Assembly: GCF_000612665.1 (NCBI RefSeq)
Contig: NZ_HG942083.1
Location: forward strand, 22,256 to 55,700
Direction of reading: 5' to 3'
Source of the DNA: Neobacillus dielmonensis
GTDB lineage: Bacteria; Bacillota; Bacilli; Bacillales; Cytobacillaceae
DNA length: 33,445 bases
The position numbers were made by a program, and so were the translations under genes. The notes beneath the pieces are model-generated. The model made no database searches. It had not been told where the DNA came from and saw only the letters and a list, made by a program, of their open reading frames with translations. Of the stretch, positions 6,231 to 13,012 are shown piece by piece; position 1 is the stretch's first letter; the number at the start of each line of letters is the position of its first letter.

Positions 6231-8199
6231 GATTTTTCACCCCTTTACCATCACTTGAGCGCCATGATTTTTCTGTCTCTTTAATTTCATCGACGGTTAC
6301 ATGGAAGCCATCATTATAATCAAATGAACGGATAATTAACCCGATGATAATCCCAACGGCAGCCACAAGAGCAGCAAGTTTCCATTCAAAGACTAACAAG
6401 AAACCAGTGATTCCGAAGATGATCCCCATATAAAATGGCAAGCCGGAATTACTTGGCATATGAATCTCTTTAATTTCATCGTCGCTCAGGGTTAAACCTT
6501 CATTGTGCTTCTTCATATACCAGAATGCATCAAGTGTTTTCACCTCTGGAACCTTTGCGAAATTATAGAATGGAGCAGGAGAAGCTGTTGCCCATTCCAA
6601 TGTTCTTGCGTTCCATGGGTCGTTTGAAATATTTCTGTCTGCATATCTTGCGCTCCAATAAATGTTGTAACAGAAAGTAGCAAAACCTAATGCCAAAATG
6701 ACAGCACCAATAGCTGAAACTAAGAATAATGGTGCAAAACCAGATTCTGCAGAGTACGTATAAGAACGTCTTACCGCACCATCAAGTCCTAAAAAGAACA
6801 TTGGCATGAATGTAACGTTGAAGCCAATGGTGAATAACCAGAAATGAATTTTACCAAGCTTTTCGTTCAGCATATGACCAAACATTTTTGGCCACCAGTA
6901 ATACAGGCCGGCAAATACGGCAAAAACAACACCAGGAATTAACGTATAGTGGAAGTGAGCCACTAGGAATAACGTATTATGATACTGATAATCGGCGGCA
7001 CTCATTGCCAGCATGACCCCAGTAATACCACCAATGAGGAAGCATGGGATAAAGGCAAGTGCCCATAACATTGCTGTTGAAAATTCAATCCGGCCTTTTC
7101 TCATCGTGAACAGCCAGTTAAACATTTTAACACCAGTAGGTATCGCGATCATCATCGTGGTGATGGAGAATACAGAGTTAACTGCTGGTCCAGCGCCCAT
7201 CGTAAAGAAGTGGTGGACCCAAACGAGCATACTTAATAAGGCAATACCAACGACAGAGAATACCATTGATTTATAACCGAATAACATTTTTCTTGAGAAC
7301 GTAGCAATAACCTCTGAGAACATCCCGAAAGCAGGAAGAACAACAATATAAACTTCAGGGTGCCCCCATAACCAGAACAAGTTGACCCACATCATATCCA
7401 TTCCTCCGCCGCTAAGCGTAAAGAAGTGGGTACCGAAGATCCGGTCTAAAGTCATCAAAGCAAGAGCAACAGTGAAGATAGGGAAGGCAGAAACGATAAT
7501 AACGGATGCAATGAATGATGTCCAAGTGAACATCGGCATTTTCATTAGCGTCATGCCTTTTGCCCGCATTTTTAAAATCGTGACAATAAAGTTAATACCA
7601 CTAATCAGCGTACCAATACCAGCAATCTGAATCGCCACAGCGTAATAGTTGTTCCCGATACCTGGTGTGAACTCTTTACCAGCAAGAGGGAAGTAAGCAG
7701 CCCAGCCGGCATCAGGCGAACCGCCGATAACGAATGAAATGTTGAATAACATTGCACCGCTGAAGAACAGCCAGAAGCTTAAAGCGTTCAATTGCGGGAA
7801 GGCAACGTCACGTGCACCAATTTGCAACGGAATCACATAGTTCATAATCCCGATTAACAGCGGCATCGCCGCGAACAAAATCATAATCACACCGTGAGTA
7901 GTGAACACTTCGTTATAGTGCTGCGCATCTAAAAAGTTCATTTCCGGACGGGAAGTTTGGGCCTTCATCATCAGACCGTCAACACCGCCGCGGAAGAACA
8001 TGAGAACGCCAGCTAAGATGTACATAATTCCAATTTTTTTATGGTCAACAGTGGTAAGCCATTCGCGCCATAGCCATTTCCACCTTTTAAGGTAGGTAAG
8101 CAATGCCACGATACCGATCACTGAAAGTAAAATCGCAATTTGCGAGCCCAATATAAGTGGATTTCCGACGATAAATAAATCATGCCAATTAATGTCCAC
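6220..8199 (-). CDS. qoxB: Cytochrome aa3 quinol oxidase subunit I (haem-copper catalytic subunit)
   Basis: The catalytic subunit reduces O2 to water with electrons from menaquinol and pumps protons. All haem and copper ligands are visible: FTTHGVIMI (low-spin haem His), WGHPEVYIVVLP (copper B His with the cross-linked Tyr), WVHHFF (two copper B His) and VAHFHY (high-spin and low-spin haem His). About 14-15 membrane helices, 659 residues, close to B. subtilis QoxB. I prefer the GTG at 8199 because GGAGGTGA precedes it by five bases; ATG codons at 8226 and 8214 are in frame but less well placed. It overlaps the end of qoxA by 11 bases. Subunit II lacks the CuA site, which makes the complex a quinol oxidase and not a cytochrome c oxidase. 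Confidence 0.95.
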   Translation of the reverse strand: MDINWHDLFIVGNPLILGSQIAILLSVIGIVALLTYLKRWKWLWREWLTTVDHKKIGIMYILAGVLMFFRGGVDGLMMKAQTSRPEMNFLDAQHYNEVFTTHGVIMILFAAMPLLIGIMNYVIPLQIGARDVAFPQLNALSFWLFFSGAMLFNISFVIGGSPDAGWAAYFPLAGKEFTPGIGNNYYAVAIQIAGIGTLISGINFIVTILKMRAKGMTLMKMPMFTWTSFIASVIIVSAFPIFTVALALMTLDRIFGTHFFTLSGGGMDMMWVNLFWLWGHPEVYIVVLPAFGMFSEVIATFSRKMLFGYKSMVFSVVGIALLSMLVWVHHFFTMGAGPAVNSVFSITTMMIAIPTGVKMFNWLFTMRKGRIEFSTAMLWALAFIPCFLIGGITGVMLAMSAADYQYHNTLFLVAHFHYTLIPGVVFAVFAGLYYWWPKMFGHMLNEKLGKIHFWLFTIGFNVTFMPMFFLGLDGAVRRSYTYSAESGFAPLFLVSAIGAVILALGFATFCYNIYWSARYADRNISNDPWNARTLEWATASPAPFYNFAKVPEVKTLDAFWYMKKHNEGLTLSDDEIKEIHMPSNSGLPFYMGIIFGITGFLLVFEWKLAALVAAVGIIIGLIIRSFDYNDGFHVTVDEIKETEKSWRSSDGKGVKNHVG

Positions 8200-9121
8200 T
8201 TTGCTCACCTCCATCAGAATTTTCATCCATATTCATACCGTCCATATTTGTGGACTTGTCTTTTGATTCTTCGTCTTTAAAAATTTTCCCTTTAACACCA
8301 TGGACTTCATATAATTCAGGATTTGTATAAGTGCCTGAGTTCATCTTGCCATGGTCAACCCATTGTAAATGTGTGCCAACGTATGTTTCACGGCCTAAAT
8401 GAGTTGGCTTTAATAAGCTTAAATATTTTTTCTCCGTCAATTTAGGAGCAGTATCTTTAACCTCTTTGACCCATTTTTCAAAGTCCTCAGGTTTTTTGGC
8501 CTCAACAGTGAACTCCATATCGGCATAACCACGGCCATTAAAGTTCGTGTTTCTGCCCAAGAATTCTCCAGGCTGGTCAGCGGTTAAATACATTTCTGTT
8601 TCCATTTTATTCATTGTGTATTTTTGACCGCCCAAAGCTGGTACCCAGAAGGATTGCATCGTACCGGCGGAGGTCAGTTTAAACTGAACGGGTGTGCCAG
8701 CAGGAATATTCACATAGTTGACTGTTTCAATGCCTTGTTCAGGATAGCTAAAAATCCATTTCCAATCGGCAGATGTTACATTAATGACGATTGGCTCCTT
8801 ATCGGCATACTCCGCAGGCGGCTTTTCTAAGCCGTAAACCGTTTTGACGGTTGGAATCGTTAACGCTATAACAATCACAATAGGAAGTGCGGTCCAAATC
8901 ATTTCCAGTTTAGTGCTGCCATGTTCTTCAGGTGGTTCGTATCCATCGTTATCTGGACGTGCTCTATACTTCCAAATAACAAAAACAAATAAGCCGATAA
9001 CAAAGACAAAGATTACCACCATAAAAACTAGCGACCAGTTAATTAAATCCAAAATATCTCTTGCAGCTGGTCCCTTGGGATCAAAGACCACTAATTTGCC
9101 GTCACAACCGCTTAGTAACAT
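8189..9121 (-). CDS. qoxA: Cytochrome aa3 quinol oxidase subunit II (lipoprotein); 5' end apparently frameshifted
   Basis: Subunit II: a lipobox cysteine (LLSGC), two membrane helices (about 25-50 and 70-90 of the open frame) and an outer cupredoxin domain containing FWVPALGGQKYTMNKM. The CuA ligands are missing (GEFLGRNTNFNGRGYADM has no Cys), as expected for a menaquinol oxidase. The open frame has its first ATG at 9121, which would give MLLSGC, far too short for a signal peptide and with no ribosome binding site. Upstream, the same frame continues as a proper lipoprotein signal (KKCIPLLSLLSL) but has no start codon. A well-sited ATG at 9162, behind GGAGAGGAG, is in a different frame. One extra A in the A6 run (9152-9157) would give MLKKCIPLL... 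and restore a normal 324-residue precursor. So either this copy is frameshifted, the sequence has a homopolymer error, or slippage is used. The acidic tail with DGMNMDENSDGG is unusual but unproblematic. Confidence 0.9.
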   Translation of the reverse strand: MLLSGCDGKLVVFDPKGPAARDILDLINWSLVFMVVIFVFVIGLFVFVIWKYRARPDNDGYEPPEEHGSTKLEMIWTALPIVIVIALTIPTVKTVYGLEKPPAEYADKEPIVINVTSADWKWIFSYPEQGIETVNYVNIPAGTPVQFKLTSAGTMQSFWVPALGGQKYTMNKMETEMYLTADQPGEFLGRNTNFNGRGYADMEFTVEAKKPEDFEKWVKEVKDTAPKLTEKKYLSLLKPTHLGRETYVGTHLQWVDHGKMNSGTYTNPELYEVHGVKGKIFKDEESKDKSTNMDGMNMDENSDGGEQSGH

Positions 9122-9212
9122 TAAAGACAGCAGCGAAAGCAGGGGAATACATTTTTTAACATTTACTAATCGATCTCCTCTCCATTTATCATTTATGCAT
9201 TGGCTAATATTG

Positions 9213-9230
9213 ATGTGAATTTATTCACAA
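9213..9230. promoter_or_regulatory. Rex-type operator upstream of qoxA
   Basis: ATGTGAATTTATTCACAA matches the Bacillus Rex consensus TTGTGAA-N4-TTCACAA at 13 of 14 fixed positions. It lies 51-68 bases upstream of the qoxA start region (9162), so an NADH/NAD+-sensing repressor could control the oxidase. Known consensus, inferred role. Confidence 0.6.
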
Positions 9231-9309
9231 TCTTTTATGTAATTCAGCCAATTTAATTAAGTGTCTTTGGACAAGTTGTAATTATTACGTTATTAGAATA
9301 ATTACTGAC

Positions 9310-9325
9310 TGACAAAGATTTGTCA
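9310..9325. promoter_or_regulatory. 16-bp palindrome between qoxA and the HesB-like gene
   Basis: TGACAAAGATTTGTCA: perfect 7-bp half sites with a two-base centre. It lies between two divergent genes and could be an operator. No regulator can be named. Confidence 0.4.
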
Positions 9326-9370
9326 TAAATTATATTACCAAGATGGGTGTGATGATTATATAGGTTTTTG

Positions 9371-9393
9371 AACAAATTTGTGACAAATTTGTT
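9371..9393. promoter_or_regulatory. 23-bp perfect palindrome between qoxA and the HesB-like gene
   Basis: Half sites AACAAATTTG and CAAATTTGTT, perfect over 10 bp each, around a TGA centre. It has no U-run, so it is more like an operator than a terminator. Each half is itself nearly symmetrical (CAAATTTG). It is about 73 bases upstream of the -35 of the HesB-like gene; position and symmetry suggest a dimeric regulator not identified here. Confidence 0.5.
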
Positions 9394-9465
9394 AAGGTTT
9401 TAAATAGGCATTCAAGGGATTCTTTGGAAATTGCCTTTTTCTTGACAGTGTTTAATAAGATATAT

Positions 9466-9494
9466 TTGCAATGAATTGTCTATTTTACTATAGT
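9466..9494 (+). promoter_or_regulatory. Sigma-A promoter for the HesB-like gene
   Basis: TTGCAA at 9466-9471, a 17-nt spacer, TATAGT at 9489-9494. Transcription would start near 9501, leaving a leader of about 40 bases with AGAGGAG before the ATG. A second TTGACA at 9441-9446 lacks a good -10. Confidence 0.55.
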
Positions 9495-9539
9495 AATGAA
9501 GTAAAGCTAGTGAATATTTTGAAAGAGGAGATTTCAAAC

Positions 9540-9845
9540 ATGAACGTAAAAATTAACCGCAATGCGGCTAAAGCGTTGAAGAAAATGCTAGAAGCTGAAG
9601 ATGCACAAGGAAAAATGTTCCGCGTAGTTGTGACAAACATCCATGGAGATCATGCCCACTATGATTTAATGCTCGATACTCCAACTGAAAATGATGAAGT
9701 GGTAAAAACCGATAAAGATATCGATTTTATTTTAGAAAAAGGCGACCAATATTTGGATGGAGTTTGGATCCAGTATTTCCAAGTACCACAAGAGGAATGG
9801 GTTATTACGAACCCAACAATGGGCGGCCATCACCATCATCACTAA
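9540..9845 (+). CDS. HesB/IscA-like fold protein lacking the cluster cysteines, with a C-terminal His5 tail
   Basis: A 101-residue protein. The pattern INRNAAKALKKML, FRVVVTNIHGDHAHYDLML, NDEVVKTDKDIDFIL and YLDGVWIQYF follows the HesB/IscA (iron-sulfur biosynthesis) fold. IscA proteins bind iron or a cluster through three cysteines; here there are none. The usual GCSG position reads HGDHAHY and the C-terminal CGC position is replaced by GGHHHHH, so any metal site would be histidine based. The ATG at 9540 behind AGAGGAG is chosen over a TTG/ATG further upstream because the region before it is promoter and leader. It is transcribed alone, divergent from qox. Function is unknown; a metal-binding or regulatory role is inference. 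The His run is native to this sequence and ends at the stop codon. Confidence 0.75.
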   Translation: MNVKINRNAAKALKKMLEAEDAQGKMFRVVVTNIHGDHAHYDLMLDTPTENDEVVKTDKDIDFILEKGDQYLDGVWIQYFQVPQEEWVITNPTMGGHHHHH

Positions 9846-9851
9846 TATGTC

Positions 9852-9884
9852 AAAAAAACTGACCCAAGTTGGGTCAGTTTTTTT
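9852..9884 (+). terminator. Terminator after the HesB-like gene
   Basis: AAAACTGACCCA with TGGGTCAGTTTT, a three-base loop, and a long T-run. Confidence 0.93.
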
Positions 9885-9951
9885 ATGACTAACTACTATT
9901 ATATAGATAACAGTAATTGCATTATGTTAACTAAGTAATAATTTTTGATTA

Positions 9952-9980
9952 TTGAAAAGAAAACATGTTAATCTTATGAA
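9952..9980 (+). promoter_or_regulatory. Possible promoter for the HAD phosphatase
   Basis: TTGAAA at 9952-9957, a 17-nt spacer, TATGAA at 9975-9980. The leader would be only about 18 bases, so this is a tentative call. Confidence 0.3.
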
Positions 9981-10004
9981 GGGCAGAAAGGGGTTAATTT
10001 TGTT

Positions 10005-10778
10005 ATGAAAAATAATCAAACCATCGATAAAGATATCAAACTGGTGGCACTGGATATGGATGGAACTTTATTAAATAGTGAACACCAGGTATCTGAAGAA
10101 AACCATCAGGCGATTCAAGAAGCACAAGAACAAGGGGTTGTCGTGGTACTTAGTACCGGGCGTTCCATTAGCACAGTTAGGGAACATGCGGATACCTTGG
10201 GGCTTAATTCTTATTTAGTGACCGTCAATGGAAGTGAAATTTGGAATGAGAACCGCGAACTATTCCGAAGAGAGCTTTTACCTACAGAGCAGATTGAATG
10301 GATGTATAATCTGTCCCGTCAATATAATACCGGTTTTTGGGCGATTAGCACAGAACAGAATTGGCATGATGAAATGCCTGAAGATTTACATAAATGGGAA
10401 TGGATGAAGTTTGGCTTTAATGTCTGGGATGAAAAAGTCCGGGAGACCATCTATCAAGAATTAAAAGCCAAGGGAGAATTTGAATTAAGTAATTCATTTG
10501 TCCATAACATTGAAATCAATCCGATTGGGATTAATAAGGCGAAAGGCTTGCAAATTGTTTGTGAACAATTGGGAATCAGCATGGAAAATGTAATGGCCGT
10601 TGGGGACAGCTTGAATGATTTGGCAATGATTAATGAGGCCGGTCTAGGGGTCGCAATGGGAAATGCCCAAGAAACAGTAAAGGAAGCAGCCGATTGGGTG
10701 ACATCTGCAAATGATGAAAATGGTGTTGCATTGGCTATTCGTACATGGGTATTAAAAGATGCGAAAAAAGGCGAATAA
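10005..10778 (+). CDS. Cof-type HAD superfamily phosphatase
   Basis: A 257-residue soluble hydrolase of the HAD superfamily, Cof/IIB group. Motif I is LDMDGT (the first Asp is the nucleophile), motif II is STGR, motif III is the Lys in NKAKGL, and motif IV is GDSLNDLAM. A type C2 cap lies between motifs II and III, at about residues 85-180. Family members dephosphorylate sugar phosphates, flavin intermediates or pyridoxal phosphate; the substrate here cannot be deduced. It is not next to the riboflavin operon, although some family members (YcsE, YitU, YwtE) remove phosphate in that pathway. The ATG at 10005 follows AAAGGGG. A weak hairpin (AAAGC/GCTTT) lies downstream at about 10810-10835. 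Confidence 0.87.
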   Translation: MKNNQTIDKDIKLVALDMDGTLLNSEHQVSEENHQAIQEAQEQGVVVVLSTGRSISTVREHADTLGLNSYLVTVNGSEIWNENRELFRRELLPTEQIEWMYNLSRQYNTGFWAISTEQNWHDEMPEDLHKWEWMKFGFNVWDEKVRETIYQELKAKGEFELSNSFVHNIEINPIGINKAKGLQIVCEQLGISMENVMAVGDSLNDLAMINEAGLGVAMGNAQETVKEAADWVTSANDENGVALAIRTWVLKDAKKGE

Positions 10779-10855
10779 AATTCAGAATTAGGGGTAATGA
10801 TAAAATATAAAGCATTTTAAATAGCTTTAATTTTTCAGGGAGGCTTCAAAAAAGA

Positions 10856-11056
10856 ATGGAACATGGAAAAGTAAAATGGTTTAACAATGAAAAAGGATTT
10901 GGATTTATTGAGCGCGAAGGCGGAGAAGATGTATTTGTCCATTTCTCAGCAATTCAAGGTGATGGTTATAAATCCCTAGAAGAAGGGCAAGAAGTAACGT
11001 TTGAAATTGAAAACGGCCAGCGTGGACCTCAAGCAGTAAACGTACAAAAGCAATAA
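10856..11056 (+). CDS. csp: Cold-shock protein (single CSD domain)
   Basis: A 66-residue RNA/single-stranded DNA chaperone of the CspB/CspD type. The two nucleic-acid binding motifs KGFGFI (RNP1) and VFVHF (RNP2) are intact, and the protein covers the full five-stranded barrel. It looks closest to B. subtilis CspD ([27 protein letters not shown]) by memory. The gene is preceded by GGGAGG and followed by its own terminator. The leader is short, without the long structured cold-shock 5' UTR of E. coli cspA. Confidence 0.95.
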   Translation: MEHGKVKWFNNEKGFGFIEREGGEDVFVHFSAIQGDGYKSLEEGQEVTFEIENGQRGPQAVNVQKQ

Positions 11057-11068
11057 TGGAAATAAGAG

Positions 11069-11096
11069 CAGACTCGCATGCGGGTCTGTTTTTATT
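11069..11096 (+). terminator. Terminator after the cold-shock gene
   Basis: CAGACTCGCATGCGGGTCTG, a stem with one mismatch around a CATG centre, followed by TTTTTATTTT. Confidence 0.85.
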
Positions 11097-11213
11097 TTTA
11101 ACCATTTCTTATATACAAGCATGTTTGCACTTGGAGCACGATCTCTTGATTTTATTACTAGGTTGAGATTCTTCTATTATATAATAGTCTTACTACTAAG
11201 GGGGGAATGGAGC

Positions 11214-12047
11214 ATGGAAAAACCAATAGCTATTGTTACAGGCTCTTCAAGCGGCTTTGGCTATCTCACCGTTTTAGAGCTTGCAAAATCAGGTTTCCAC
11301 GTGGTGGCGACGATGAGAGATAGACAAAAAGCCGGGCCATTAATAGAAGAGGCCAAGAAATGGAACCTGGATTCCTGGATTACCATTCATGATTTGGATG
11401 TTACTCAAGAGGGCTCCTCAAGAAATTTAAGTTTGTTGGTAGAAAAGATGGGCCGTGTCGATGTATTAGTGAATAATGCAGGTTACGCGGCTGGGGGCTT
11501 TGTAGAGGAAATTTCATTAGAAGCCTATCGCAACCAATTTGAGACAAATGTTTTCGGTGTCATACAAGTGACCAAAGCAGTATTGCCATTTATGCGTAAA
11601 CAGGGCAGGGGAAAAATCATTAATGTTAGCAGCATTAGTGGAAAAATGGCCTTCCCGGGATTATCCCCATATGTTGCTTCAAAGCATGCCATCGAAGGCT
11701 GGAGTGAAAGTCTCCGTCTAGAAATGAAGCCATTTGGGGTGGATGTTGTGCTGGTAGAGCCAGGCTCATTTAAAACCAATATATGGTCCACTGGGAAACA
11801 GGTTACACTTTCGGAGCCAGACTCCCCCTATTATTCTTATATGGCAGGAATAGAGAACTATCTTGAGGCAGGGGAAGCTAAATACGGCGATCCTCGAGAA
11901 GTTTCTAGAAAAATAGTTGAAATAGCCAAAATGAACAAACCAAGTTTGCGCTTTCCAATTGGAAAAAGGGTCAAAATGACTATTTTCTTAAGGAGTTTTA
12001 TCCCATGGAAGCTTTGGGAAAAAATAATATGGAAAAACTTAACTTAA
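11214..12047 (+). CDS. Short-chain dehydrogenase/reductase
   Basis: A 277-residue classical SDR oxidoreductase. The N-terminal Rossmann nucleotide-binding motif is TGSSSGFG (about residues 9-16), followed by NNAG (structural motif), an active-site Ser in NVSSISG and YVASK with the catalytic Tyr and Lys. The variant TGSSSGFG and the post-catalytic VEPGSFKTNI are typical of the retinol dehydrogenase/17-beta-HSD-like SDRs of Bacillus. The substrate is unknown. The start is ATG at 11214 behind AAGGGGGGAATGG; an upstream in-frame ATG at 11121 would add an extension with no site. A TATAAT at 11180-11185 is a possible -10 without a good -35. Confidence 0.88.
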   Translation: MEKPIAIVTGSSSGFGYLTVLELAKSGFHVVATMRDRQKAGPLIEEAKKWNLDSWITIHDLDVTQEGSSRNLSLLVEKMGRVDVLVNNAGYAAGGFVEEISLEAYRNQFETNVFGVIQVTKAVLPFMRKQGRGKIINVSSISGKMAFPGLSPYVASKHAIEGWSESLRLEMKPFGVDVVLVEPGSFKTNIWSTGKQVTLSEPDSPYYSYMAGIENYLEAGEAKYGDPREVSRKIVEIAKMNKPSLRFPIGKRVKMTIFLRSFIPWKLWEKIIWKNLT

Positions 12048-12161
12048 ATTATAATTTTTTGAAAATAATAATTTGTGGGAAAAAGTCGAATTTTTTCTGA
12101 AGGATTTTCGGGAAAGGGTGAGAATATTTAGAGATAAGATAACTTTAGGGGAGGGGTAAGC

Positions 12162-12629
12162 TTGGATATTAAAGTGGTAGAGAAAGATAGTATGAAAGTC
12201 GTAGGAATCTCATGGAATGGCTGCTACTCACAGACAGAATCGATCCCAAGTTTGTTTAAAGTGTTGGAGGAAAGAGAAGAGGAGATTCCATATAAGTCGG
12301 AAGAACCAATTTTGGTTGCTCCATTCCATAGCAGAGAAACAGAGTTTACCTATTATGTTACGACACCTGTTGAAAAATTGGATGAGATTCCAGAAGGAAT
12401 GGTAGGTTTTACGATTCCGAAGAAAAACTATGTGTACACTAAACATGTGGGTAAACCAGAAGACGTCCAAAGTACATATCTGCAACTTTTTACTTGGATG
12501 AACGAATATGGTTATGATCAAGACCACCAAGCATTAAGTTTGGAAATCTATCAAAAGAAGACTTCTCACCCAGAAGATCAAGGAAACCTTTACTTAGAGA
12601 TATACTTACCCGTGAAGACCTATAAATAA
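12162..12629 (+). CDS. GyrI-like/AraC effector-binding domain protein
   Basis: A 155-residue stand-alone small-molecule binding domain of the GyrI-like (AraC_E_bind) type, seen in patterns such as MKVVGISWNG near the start, a central YYVTTPVEKLDEIPEGM and a final NLYLEIYLPVK strand. No DNA-binding helix-turn-helix is attached, so it would act as a binding or sequestering protein, or as an enzyme; some relatives hydrolyse toxic cyclopropanoids or bind drugs. The start is TTG at 12162 behind GGGGAGGGG, with no competing ATG. It is preceded by a 114-bp gap and followed by a weak hairpin. Confidence 0.75.
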   Translation: MDIKVVEKDSMKVVGISWNGCYSQTESIPSLFKVLEEREEEIPYKSEEPILVAPFHSRETEFTYYVTTPVEKLDEIPEGMVGFTIPKKNYVYTKHVGKPEDVQSTYLQLFTWMNEYGYDQDHQALSLEIYQKKTSHPEDQGNLYLEIYLPVKTYK

Positions 12630-12645
12630 TTAGTCATAAATACTT

Positions 12646-12671
12646 AGGGGGAAGAGTTGTATCTTCTCCTT
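12646..12671 (+). terminator. Weak terminator after the GyrI-like gene
   Basis: GGGGAAGA with TCTTCTCC around a six-base loop, followed only by TTCATTTATTT, so the U-run is poor. Confidence 0.4.
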
Positions 12672-12720
12672 CATTTATTTGCACTCAGTTCAAAAACTTT
12701 TATTTTCCATTTTCTTACCT

Positions 12721-12726
12721 TATAAT
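12721..12726 (+). promoter_or_regulatory. -10 element of the riboflavin operon
   Basis: A perfect TATAAT about 25 bases before the FMN aptamer. No good -35 is visible at the standard distance. Confidence 0.5.
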
Positions 12727-12748
12727 GTGTGTAAGTCCAATTAAATAT

Positions 12749-12890
12749 TTCCTTCGGGGTCAGGTGAAATTCCGAACCGGCGGTGATGAAGCATATGCTT
12801 CTTAGTCCGTGACCCGGTTAACCAAGTGGTTAAACGGTGGATCTGGTGAAATTCCGGAGCCGACAGTTAAAGTCTGGATGGGAGAAGGAA
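12749..12890 (+). ncRNA. FMN riboswitch (RFN element)
   Basis: The characteristic RFN blocks are present in order: CTTCGGGGTCAGGTGAAATTC, CCGAACCGGCGGTGATG, AGTCCGTGACCCG, GGTGGATCTGGTGAAATTC, CCGGAGCCGACAGTTAAAGTC and GGATGGGAGAAGGA. Bound FMN would favour the downstream terminator and switch off the riboflavin genes. This is one of the clearest RNA elements in the window. Confidence 0.97.
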
Positions 12891-12958
12891 AAAAGCAAGT
12901 TTAGATACAGGAAAAAAATCCTTGTGTTTAAGCCCTATTTTCTTATTGCCATTTTTGA

Positions 12959-12986
12959 CCCTGGAGCAGATGCTTCAGGGTTTTTT
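12959..12986 (+). terminator. Riboswitch-controlled terminator ahead of ribD
   Basis: CCCTGGAGCA with TGCTTCAGGG (one G-T pair), a two-base loop and six Ts, lying between the FMN aptamer and ribD. Confidence 0.88.
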
Positions 12987-13012
12987 ATTCTTTTAAAAAG
13001 GAGAGGATCCTA

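Noticed and set aside
7013..7630. Plus-strand open frames inside qoxB
   Set aside because: They mirror the well-conserved minus-strand oxidase gene and have no ribosome binding site or family resemblance.
8189..9121. qoxA as a cytochrome c oxidase subunit (ctaC)
   Set aside because: The CuA cysteines and the cytochrome c tail are absent, and subunit I and operon order match quinol oxidases.
9822..9845. His5 tail read as an engineered affinity tag
   Set aside because: It lies in a native-looking gene with its own terminator right after, there is no vector sequence, and the codons alternate CAC/CAT as in the genome. A natural tail is more likely.
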